Assembly: GCF_030704535.1 (NCBI RefSeq) | Contig: NC_081812.1 | Location: 21,179,501-21,243,500, forward strand | Source of the DNA: Vitis vinifera | Lineage: Eukaryota; Streptophyta; Magnoliopsida; Vitales; Vitaceae | Direction: 5' to 3' | DNA: 64,000 bases | Part shown: in pieces, positions 40,267-51,500 of the stretch | Layout of the letters: each line of letters starts with the position of its first letter | How positions within the stretch are numbered: position 1 is the first letter of the stretch | Position numbers and translations under genes: made by a program | Notes under the pieces: model-generated | What the model was told of the DNA's origin: nothing | What the model saw: the letters and a program-made list of their open reading frames with translations, nothing else | Database searches by the model: none

Positions 40267-40903
40267 GTTTACGGCTACTTGTGCAAGAGTTCTCCACTTG
40301 CACAGCAGGCCCAGTGTGCTACATCTTCTTCTGAGGGTGTTTCTATTGCTTCTGCCGATCCTGTATCCCCAGTTCTTCACAGTAAACCCCGAATCAGGTG
40401 GACTCCAGATCTTCATGAGCACTTTGTTGAGTGTGTAAATCGCCTGGGTGGAGCTGAGAGTAAGTGGTTTCAATGGGATTTTCTCAGTTTTAGAAATGAT
40501 TCGTTGTTCATTGAGTATTAGTATGTTGAACAATTGCAGAAGCAACCCCAAAAGCCATACTCAAGCTGATGGATTCAGAAGGACTGACCATCTTTCATGT
40601 GAAACGCCATTTGCAGGTAATAGCGATAAGCCTTTGATAATGTTTTATTCAGTCCCGTATTTCTGGGTTTCTTAATCCAGAGATCTGACCTATTTTTGAC
40701 CTCTTCTGTTCCAGAAATATCGGATTGCAAAGCACAAGCCAGGATTTGCAGGAGGTAAACCCTTGTTTGATGTGGATTCTTGAACCATTCTGTATACTTG
40801 TTGAGACCTAAATCATAAGTCTTCACCTCACATGGATGCTGATATTCACTTTGTTTCCGTTGCAGGGAAATCTGAGAACATGGAAGGCAGTTCATCCGTT
40901 TGA
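40267..40903 (+). pseudogene. MYB-CC (PHR-like) gene fragment: MYB-domain exons, truncated
   Basis: Exons 40267-40459, 40543-40616, 40715-40754 and 40866-40903 encode the GARP/MYB DNA-binding domain of PHR1-like phosphate-response factors: KPRIRWTPDLHEHFVECVNR, LGGAE, TPKAILKLMD, GLTIFHVKRHLQ and KYRIAKHKPGFAGGKSE, then a stop (GKSENMEGSSSV). Splicing keeps frame only if exon 2 begins at 40543 after agaag; the ancestral acceptor at 40539 would shift frame, because one G of the expected AAGGCA is missing. The coiled-coil part is cut off and no initiator ATG in a first exon is evident. It may be transcribed, but looks like a broken copy. HVKRHLQ replaces the usual HVKSHLQ. Confidence 0.75.
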
Positions 40904-41099
40904 TGTTTGACTTGGACAAGAAGTTAAAGACTCTCCAAAAAGTAGAAAATTTCAGTGCTTTGAAGAATCTGAAGCGCCTCATTTGACATACAGTCTTCCT
41001 TGAATATCTGAGGAGCCATGGTTGGAGTTCATCAGGCGAGGGGAAAAGGACATCCATTGAGATACGTGATATTAATCCTTCATTGATTATGTGGACATT

Positions 41100-42450
41100 T
41101 TAGTTCTTTACATGGGCATCCATTGAGATATATGAAAGTTATATTTTAGTTCCTCTATACTGATGCCATTGAAAACCGAAAAGTGAAAATATCCAACGCA
41201 CTTTTGTTGAAGTTGTGCACTTTTAGACTGTGAAATTGTTAACTTAAAATATGTTTTAAGTTAATTTTATCAAACAATCTTAATACATAAAGTAGAAATT
41301 TAGTAATAAAATTTAAGTTAATAATTTAACTTAAAATCAACTTAAATAATTAAGTTTTACCGAATATCTCTGATTTTTTTGAGTTTAATTAATGTCATTT
41401 AAAAGATGTATTGTAATTTCAAAATTTGAGGGAACAAACTATAATCGTCTAAGTGTAATTTTTCCTTCATTAGAATTTTAAAAAATGTCAAAATTACTTT
41501 AACTTAATTATACATTTTTTAAAAACAACATAAAATCAAAATTTTGATGTTTTACCTCTAAAGGGCTTTTTATATTTTACTTGAACATCATCAATCAGTC
41601 AGACCCATGGAACACGTCTCATTTATCAGGGTTGAGTCCATGTCCGAAACGTTGAGTTCACCCTCAAGCCCTCTAGTAATTCCACATTGGGCCGATAGAG
41701 CTACTGGGCCAAATACTCGAGGCCCATTTTACATCGTGGCTTCCATTTATTTATCTGATGATTTATGAGTTCAATTTAATGCTTATAAGCCAAAAAAGGA
41801 AACGGGTTTTTATGAGGAAGGTTGGCTTCATAATTATGATAATCCAATTTGTCAATTAATCATTATTATTCTCATAATTTACTCCACCATATAATCCATA
41901 TCTTTTTGGAGCCATGAATTTATTTCATTGCTCAAATCATACCCGTATCTCACCAGAAGCAATAAATTGATTGCATGTTCAAAATTTTAAATCCAATCTT
42001 TAAAAATAAATGAGAAAAAAAAATTTATATTTTTATGATTTATTCTTGAAAATCTAGAATAAAATCATATTATAAAATCGTATATGAAATTTATTTTATC
42101 GTAGCGATATATGTATGTATGATTCTTAATTTGCCTTTTTTTATAAAAAAAAATTTAATTGAAAATGATAATTAGTTAACAGAAAAGAAAAAAAGAAGAA
42201 GGGGAAAACGAATAGATGGAGAAGTGATTGGAGGTGGTCCTTGAAGCCCTCTCCCATGCGGTCCGAAAATTTAACCCACGTATGCAATAATTTCAGGAAG
42301 TGCGGGGGAGAGATGTACCACATCGACCGCATGATGTCAGATGAACGATCCAGAAGGAGTCAAACTGGTATTCGTTGACTCTTTCTTGAATTCAAGCAAT
42401 GAGATCGGCCACGTGTTGACGAGCAAGGAGAGGAATCCACACTCTACACA
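41100..42450. other. Intergenic region and promoter of TBCCD1
   Basis: AT-rich, with no gene seen. A GC-richer proximal part (42220-42450) includes ccacgtgttgac near 42409, which overlaps a G-box-like CACGTG core and a W-box-like TTGAC. The core promoter of TBCCD1 should lie here. Confidence 0.4.
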
Positions 42451-42454
42451 CCCA

Positions 42455-42459
<5 letters not shown>

Positions 42460-42488
<29 letters not shown>
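42460..42488. repeat. (CT)n microsatellite in the TBCCD1 leader
   Basis: About 14 TC units, 90-115 bp upstream of the TBCCD1 start codon, so probably at the transcription start or in the 5' UTR. Confidence 0.9.
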
Positions 42489-42492
<4 letters not shown>

Positions 42493-42576
42493 TTCATTTC
42501 TCATTTTCTCCTGTAGACATCTCTCTTTTATTTTTTCTCTGTTCTCTTTTCTCTCTCTAGATTCGATTTGGGAGCG

Positions 42577-45500
42577 ATGAGCGACGCCATTGAAGCTTCC
42601 ACATCGTCTTCATCTTCGCCCAGAGAGTCAGTCTTCATCCACCCTAGGCGCGAGCCCTTCGAGCATGGTCTCCTCCCAATTCCCAAACTTATCTTCACCG
42701 ACCCCAACGCAACCCTAGCTCCGTTGCGCGACAAGCTCGTAGCCGCCGCCGCCGACCATCCTACTCGACGGGTCGACTCGAAGGCGCTCTCCGATGCTCT
42801 CCAGATCTCGCTCGACCATGCCCGGCTCGTTGTGGACACCCTCACTTCAGTCCTCCATGACGACGCTGACCCGCTTGTTAGGGCGAAGTCGAGCGAGATT
42901 GACGCGGTGGGGGCCGATGTTTATGATCTGATTCTGTTTCTCTATATTCAGTCCTATAAGAGGTTGCTTCCCCGGACGCATAAGGATTCAGCGGCGGTGG
43001 CGGATGTCTGGCCGTCGACGTCGGCTTTTGATGGGTATTTGTCAGCGTTGTCGCCACTCCAGGTGATTTTTTTTTTCTTTTTTTTTTTGGGGGGGGGGGG
43101 TCTTGGTTAGTTGTGTGATTTCGAGTGGTGATTTGGGATGAATTGGTGTGTTTTGAAATGGGTTTGGGGAAATGTGAGAGGGGTTTGTTTAATTGATTGC
43201 TTGACTTCTTTGTTTATTTTTGGAATTTGATTGGTTGTATTGGTCGGGGAGGTGCGTTGGAAGGAATCAATGTGTTTTGAGATGGCTGCTGGCATTTGAA
43301 ATAGGATCGTTCAGGTTTATTGCTTTGATCATTTGTTGGTTGACCCTAAAACGTTGATTAGGTTTAGGTTAATTACATATATGCATTGGAGTAGTAATTT
43401 GGGCAGTAACGTTCTGTTTTCAAATGCGTTATATTTTAACTCGCGTTGTCTCAATTTGAAAAGTCTTTATTCAAATCAATCGTTTAATTTGTTTGTTGAT
43501 AGTAAAATTTTGAAAATTTGTGTAATTTTTTGTAGCTGACTGGTATGATCCGGGTGGCATTGACACACCAATTTGGATAAGATTTAGTCAGTTTAGCATG
43601 TTTTATCTGTTGGTTGATGGTAAAATTTCAAGACGTTCAATTCCGAATGTTTGTTACTTGCTTTATTGATAAGATTTATTTATTTATTGTTTTGGAAATT
43701 TGATTAATTATTCACTTGGACTAGCTATTTAGGAACCTATTGTTATGATTACTCAGTTTTTGTTCATCACAGAATTATTTCTAAAGTTTGTTGAATTATT
43801 TTCTGTTGGTTGGCTTTCTAAGGAATCAATGTGAATTTGAGTTAGGATTTTAGAAACTTCAACAGGATTCACTCTGATCAAATATTATTATTATTATTAT
43901 TATTTTTATTTAAAGTGGTTACATCGTTGTCATGTTTGATTGTATGTGCTAATTTCCACGTTGCATACTTGTGGGGTTGTTTCTTATGTCCCTGATTTAA
44001 AGAAGTGGGTTTGCAACTTTGTTTTTTATTGCCTCATTAATCAACACAATCTATTTGAGAGGAGTGCCATATTGGACAGTCATCTAGACCCAGATCACTT
44101 GGTAAACCATGACTAATGGACCTAATTTCACATAAACTGCTTATGCCAATTATGTTTTCCACATGTTGCACTTGCATAATTCTAGTTTCAGTCTATAGGA
44201 AGCGTTCAATGGTTTTCTTTTTGCACATGTACCCTTATTCCAGTTACTTTTCTTGCAACATAAGCTAGACATTCAAAAAACAGTCTTGTGGATGAAAGAA
44301 TTGGCCAAATGGGGTTCATGTGCCTGGTTCTAAAATGTTGTTATTGGTTTGTTTAGTTGATTCCAGTTGAATGGATGAGGGTCAGATGATAACTTTTAAT
44401 GTTTTTAGTGATATGCCGTGTTGTTTAATCTTACTGATTTGGATGTGTTGTGTGTACTAAACCTTTTATTTCCTAACAATTCTGATTTCTTATTTATGTA
44501 GTTGATACTTAAATTTTTTATGTTGTGTTGTCAAACTGAACTTACCCTTATCTCGGTTCGATCAAATTGCAGCTTGTCCGCAGCAACAGCCGGAGGTTTA
44601 TGCCTTCACAAGCCGATGAAGAGGCTCATCAATTATCCTATTTACAAAAGCACTTGGCTAACATCCTTTCACTTTTGGCAGAGCCTGTGGAGGGGGAAGG
44701 CGAAGAATCTCTGGTGTGTACAGCTACTGCTTCTTTCATTTAAGTTTTGCTTTTCTCTATATCTAGGTGGACTTTCTCATCTTTATTTTTACAAGGGAAA
44801 GAGTAACTTATTTGAACTAGAATTGGAAGATAATGATCATTTACTTTCATAACATAAAAATACTGTCTATGAACACTTTATATTCACGAAATCTCAGTTG
44901 TTGTTTCTTGTATATAGATATTTCCTGTTTCATACTTATGATTTGAGATTAAGTAAAGGTGTTTCTCTTTGGTGATAACTTATATTGAATTAATAAATAT
45001 GTTTGGCTCAACATGCATTTGGAGGCCAGGTAAAAATTCCACTCTCTGTGCTCTCTCTAAACTAACAGCCAACCTAGATACAAAGTTTTACATGTTTTAT
45101 TGCACAGTTTCTGGTATCTCAAAAATTAAGTCACCTTGGGACGCATTTGAGGTTTTGGTTAACTTTTTATAAATTTTGTTTGTTTTGGAAACTAGAAGAG
45201 ATGCCCATGGGTCTATCTTGGAAATGCTAGGTAAGAACATGAAAACTCAGGATAAATGCATTTTCCATAATTCTCATATTTTATATATTTAAAGGGTTCT
45301 CTCTATGCACTCACAAATGCCCTTATCAAGTTTTTTTTCTCTTCATTTTTTTTATAGGCTGAAAAGAAAATATAATATAGAGAAGCGTCCAACAAAAAGA
45401 GGCACACCCAATGTACATAGGTGGTATAGAAAAAGCTTTAAAAAACAAGACATCTGAACAACATAGCCCATATGAAAGGTTTAAAAAAAAAAGAAAATTG

Positions 45501-48500
45501 AACAAGATAGCCCGCAAAACAACTTCCTTTGTCTTTTCTCCATCCCTTTAGCTTTTGACCCTAGAAGAAGGTTTTTCACTGTGTTTGGAAACATCTAGTT
45601 CAACCTAAAAATTGCTAAAATCAGATTCCACAACTTTTTGGTTCTATCACAGTGAATTAGAATGTGACTTGCCGTTTCTTCATCGTCTTTGTAGAGGCTA
45701 CATCTATATACCATTGTCCACCCTTTTCTCATGAGGATATTTATGGTCTGGATCTTCTCCTAAGGTGCTTCACTTACAAAAAAAATTAGGCTCTCAAAGG
45801 GGCATGAGAACATCTCTATGCTCCCACCACATGAAAACCTATAATAGCACTCAACACAACCCTTGAGGCCTGACTCAAGTGGTGAAGGGATGAGAAGGGT
45901 TTGTGGGAGGTTGCAGGTTCAAGTTCCAATGGGGACAAAAATTCACCTATAAATGATAATGATAACACAATTTTGTCATTTCCTATTTTCACTCCATTGT
46001 AGGTTGTCCGTCCCTCCTTTCACTCTCATTGAATGAATGAGCTTAAAGAATTGAACCACCATTTCCATGTCTTAATCTTGAAAATATCTTCTAAATTGTA
46101 GAGACAAATTACCTCAATTCCTTCCTTTTTCCCACAAATTTGATATTGTAACCTCCTTGTTAGAGGCTAAAATAAAAAGTAATGGGGAGACCATTTAAAT
46201 GGAATCCCCGACCCATCTATCCTCCCAAAATTTAGTATTCATACCATTTCTAACTAGCTAAACTTGCTCCAAAAGGCTCCCTCACCTCGACGGTGCTCCA
46301 TCCCCCATCCATTTCCTCATATTTGGCTTGGATGAACCTTCTCTACAAACTGTCATGCCCTTTGGCAAACCCCCACAACCTTTACTGATTTAGGGGTGGG
46401 GAGATTCTTAGATTGGAGAACTCTTGAAGCTACTGGAGCAGCTGGAGGTGTGTTGGTTTGTTGGGACAAAAGGTCCTTAGATTTGCTGGAGTGGGAGGAG
46501 GGCCAATTCTCAGTCTCTTGTAAATTTAGGACAGTGGAAAATGGGACAGTTTGGGTGTTCACGGGGGTATATGGCCCTTTCAACAAAAAGGATAGGGAGT
46601 GTCTTTGGGAAGAGCTTGGTGCAGTTAGAGGCCTTTGGGGTGACCCTTGGTGTGTAGGGGGTGACTTTAACGTTACTCTAGCTCAAGGGGAGAGAAGCAG
46701 GCAAGGGAGGGTGACTTCAGCTATGAGGAGGTTTGCTCAGGTTATGGATGACCTGGAGCTTATTGACCTTCCTCTTCAAGGGGGTTCTTTCACGTGGAGT
46801 GGGGGGCTCTATAACCAAGCCTGGGCTAGACTAGATAGATTCTTGGTTGCTCCTAGATGGCTTGATCAGTTTAGCAATGTGACTCAGAAGAGATTGTCTC
46901 GGCCTATCTCAGATCATTTCCCAATCACAATTGAGGGGGGCGGCAAAAGAAGAGGCCCTTCACCTTTCAGGTTCGAGAACATGTGGCTGAGAGTGGAAGG
47001 TTTTAAGGACCTTTTGAGGAGTTGGTGGCAGGGGATGGTGGTCAGTGGTAGGGCTAGCTATAAGCTGACATCAAAGCTGAAGGGGATGAAGGAAAAATTA
47101 AAAGTCTGGAATAGGGAGGTATTTGGGAATCTGGAGACTAATAAAATGGCTGCTTTACAGCAAGTGGATCATTGGGACCAAGTGGAAAGTGAGAGGAGAC
47201 TGACTGAGGAGGAATTTGCAAGAAAGAAAGAAGCAAAAGATGACTATGCTAAATGGGTCAAGATGGATGAGATCCACTGGCGACAGCTATCAAGGGAGTT
47301 GTGGCTAAGAGAAGGGGATAAAAATACGGGGTATTTTCATCGTATGGCGAATGCACACCGAAGAAGGCATACAATGGAAAGAGTGAAAATCAGGGGGGTC
47401 TGGCTGTCAGAGGAGAGTACAATTAGGACCGGAATTGTAGACGCCTTTCATCGTTTACTAACGGAAGACTCGGAGTGGAAGGCAGACATAGGGGGGGTCA
47501 ATCTGAATCGGATTAGCCAGCAAGAGGCGGACATTTTGGAGCTGCCATTTACGGAAGAGGAGGTCCACTCAGCTTTAAGGGGTATGAATGGGGACAAGGC
47601 TCCGGGTCCGGATGGCTTTACGGGTGCTTTTTGGCAAGTCTGTTGGGAGTTTGTGAAGGAGGAGGTTATGGAAATGTTCAAAGAATTCCATGAACATAAG
47701 ACTTTTCTAAAGAGTCTCAATGCCACGTTTTTGGTTCTGATCCCCAAGAAAGGTGGAGCGGAGGAGCTGGGGGACTTCAGGCCGATTAGCCTGGTGGGTG
47801 GATTATACAAACTCTTGGCTAAGGTGCTGGCCAATAGGATTAAAAACGTCATTGGTGGAGTGGTTTCCGTAGATCAGAACGCGTTTGTCTCGGGTAGGCA
47901 GATTTTGGAGGCGTCCCTAATCGCAAATGAGGTGATTGACTCATGGAAAAGAGAGGGAAAGAAAGGCCTGATATGTAAACTTGATATTGAAAAGGCGTAT
48001 GATAGCGTCAATTGGCATTTTTTGATGAGGGTAATGGAGAAAATGGGCTTTGGGACTAAATGGAGGGAGTGGATTTGGAGCTGCATATCGACCGCCAGGT
48101 TTTCTGTTTTAGTAAACGGGGAGCCAGCCGGGTTCTTCCCCAGCTCTAAGGGGCTTCGGCAAGGAGACCCTCTATCCCCATATTTGTTTATCATGGGAAT
48201 GGAGGTGCTGAGTGCTCTTCTCCGGAGGGCTGTGGAAGGGGGCTGCATCACGGGTTGTAGGATGCAGAGGGGTAGGGGGCAGGCTGTTAGCATCTCTCAT
48301 CTCCTCTTTGCGGATGATGCAATAATTTTTTGTGAAGCTAAGAAAGAAGATATGGTTTTTTTGAGCTGGACTTTATGCTGGTTTGAAGCCGCTTCCGGGC
48401 TTAGGATTAACTTGGCTAAGAGCGAAATTTCTCCGGTGGGGGAGGTGGATGAGATCCTTGAGATGGCTGTGGAGCTGGGCTGCAAGGTGGGACAGCTGCC

Positions 48501-51500
48501 CTCAACATACCTGGGGCTGCCTTTGGGCGCGCCTAATAAAGCGGGCTATGTGTGGGATGGGGTGGAAGAAAGGATGAGGTGGAAACTTGCCCTATGGAAG
48601 CGGCAATATTTGTCTAAGGGTGGTAGAATCACCCTCATAAAGAGCACATTGGCTAGCATGCCTTTATACCAGCTGTCACTGTTTCGTATGCCCAAGGGAG
48701 TGGCGAGAAGACTCGAAAAACTGCAAAGAGACTTCTTGTGGGGAGGGGGCAGCATGGAAGGAAAAGCTCACCTTGTCAGTTGGGAGAAGGTGTGTGTGAG
48801 CAAAGAGAAGGGGGGGCTTGGCTTGAGGAAAATAGTCCAGTTGAACAAAGCCCTTCTTGGAAAATGGGTTTGGAGATTTGCTAGTGCTAGGGATGGAATG
48901 TGGAAACGTGTTCTTGTAGCAAAATACGGGCAAGAGGACTTTGGGTGGAGAACTAAAAAAGCAAATGGGCCATTTGGGGTGGGGCTTTGGAAGGAGATTA
49001 TGAAAGAAGCAGATTGGTGTTGGAATAATATGACATTCAAGGTGGGAAAAGGCACCAAAATCAGGTTTTGGAAGGACACTTGGTGTGGGGATGTGGAGCT
49101 GGCCCGGAGATTCCCTCAACTCTTCAATGTGGCTGCCCAAAAAGGGGCCACTGTGGGGGACTTATGGGACCAGAATGCTGGCCAAGGTGAGTGGAACCTA
49201 AGGTTCTTGAGAAGCTTCAATGATTGGGAGCTGCCCTTTGTTGAAGAACTGTTGCAAATCCTAAGGAATCAAAGAATTAATTTGGAGGAAGATTTGGCAT
49301 TGTGGAAAGGGGGTAAAAATGGGCAGTTTGGTGTCAAGGACGCGTATGAACTGTTGACCAGCCACAGTACTATTCTGTTTCCCAAAAAGGGCATTTGGGT
49401 GGAGAATGTGCCGTCCAAGTTAGCGTTTTTTGCATGGGAAGCTACTTGGGGGAGGATCCTTACTATTGATAGGCTCCAAAAGAGAGGATGGCAAATCCCT
49501 AACCGGTGTTACTTATGTGGTAGTGATGAGGAAAATGTTAGTCATCTTCTTATACATTGTACAGTGGCGAGTGTGCTGTGGGGGATGACTCTTAGTCTGT
49601 TTGGAGCCCAGTGGGTCTTTCCAGAAACTGTAAAAGAGGTGATTACCAGCTGGAAGGGCTCCTTTGTGGGCAAAAAGAGGAAGAAAATATGGAGATCCAT
49701 ACCGTTGTTTATTTTTTGGACGGTGTGGAAGGAAAGGAACAGATTAGCATTTAGGGGGGGGAGCTAGCTATACAGAAAATTAAGTATTCTTTTGTCTGTA
49801 ATATGTGGGGGTGGGCAAAATTGTATAATGGTGTGGAGTCCCGGTCCCTTATAGGATTCCTGGAGTGGATAGCCTCCGGTTGAGGGCTGGTGGGTTTTGT
49901 TGTTTTGTTATTGTGAGGCCCTTGTCGCCTTGTATACTCCCTGTATGCTTTGCGGCGTTTGCCTTTGCTAATATATTGATGTTTACTTATCAAAAAAAAA
50001 TATATTTTGAGTCTCCTAATTCCCAAACCACCATGGTTCATATACTTACAAACAATTCCCCATTTCACTAGATGCATTTTCTTTCCTTCTAAGTAACTAT
50101 CCTGTAGACAATCTCTTTGAACGTTTTTCCATTCTAATCCTTATACTTTTGGGAATTAAAAAAGGGATATGAAGTAAATTAGAAGACTAAATAGTATTTA
50201 AACACCCTCATTAACCATTACAAAAAATCTGACCTAGGATATGTAGAACCCTATCTTATCCATCCCCACAACAACAAACTTTCATTTAATATGATTTTAG
50301 GAATTTTCAAAATCCAATTTAAAACTTCGTTAACCAACACAAAAAATTTAGCTAGTTTGTCTATTTTCTTTTGCCTAAAGTATACTTTTTGTCTCCTATG
50401 CAACTTTTGTTCAGTGCTTTTTATTTAGTCCTCAAAGTTGACTTCCTTCTCACTTCCTTATTACTGTTCATTTTCATATTTTATGATTTTTTTTAAATCA
50501 GAAATAGTTCATTGATAAGGAATTGAAAGTACATGTGAAGGATGAGAAATCCTTCCCAAAGATACAAAATTCTTGTCAAATAGAGCAAGTGGATAAATTT
50601 CCCAAAATATGAAACAAGACCCATACCTTAATATATTGCCAAAAGAAATGTACATGGGAAGACTACTCTACTCTTTATAGACTAAAGCTTTGCTCCAAGC
50701 TTAACTATTTTGATCTTTGTGATTCACACACAAAATTCCAATAGAGTTGAATTACATTGAGTGGAGTCCCTTGAAAGTTGTAGTTGTTGAGGCCCGAAAA
50801 GATGAGTAAAAATAAATTAGATCCCATATGGATTCTATAGTTCTCCGTGTATTTTAAAAAATCCTTGCATTTGTTTCATTCCATACTATCCAAATCAGAG
50901 TAAGGCAAGCAATTTGCGACAAAAGTTTGCCTCTAGTTGTGCTCTTGAGGCCTGTCTCAAGTGGTAAAGGGATGGATGAGGGTTTTTGAGAGGTTCCAAG
51001 TTCAATTCTGAATGGGTAAAAAATTTACCTTTCATTTTTTTTTTCTTTTGCCTCTAGTTGTACATATTTTATGAATATTTTTGTGGACCGCATTTCGTGT
51101 ATCCTTTTCACATGTTGGCATGCTTCTGCTTCTCATTCTTGTGAGGATGGTTGTGTAATGTGATTCCATGAACTTGAGAAACCTGTCCAAATATATCAAA
51201 ATTCTTTTTCTTTTCCATATTTAGTTTGTGTAGTTAAGTGATTTTTAAACATTAGCCATATTCACATGAATAATAGTTTTTAAATTTGGAGGATTCAGTA
51301 TTTGTAGAAATTTTGGAAATATCTTATGCCAAAGGTCAGCTATTATGCTGCTATTATTTTGCCAGCAAGGTTCGAAGTATTGGTCGAGACCGGTTCGACT
51401 TGGTTGAGTTGTATTCGCCTCGGTCAAGCCCACTACGAAACCGATATTTGAGTTTGACTCAGAGATGGTCTGGATCAATTTGAAAGGAGAAGTTGTCTGG

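Noticed and set aside
47448-49140. Several minus-strand frames of 100-154 aa inside the LINE
   Set aside because: They are antisense shadows of the reverse transcriptase frame.
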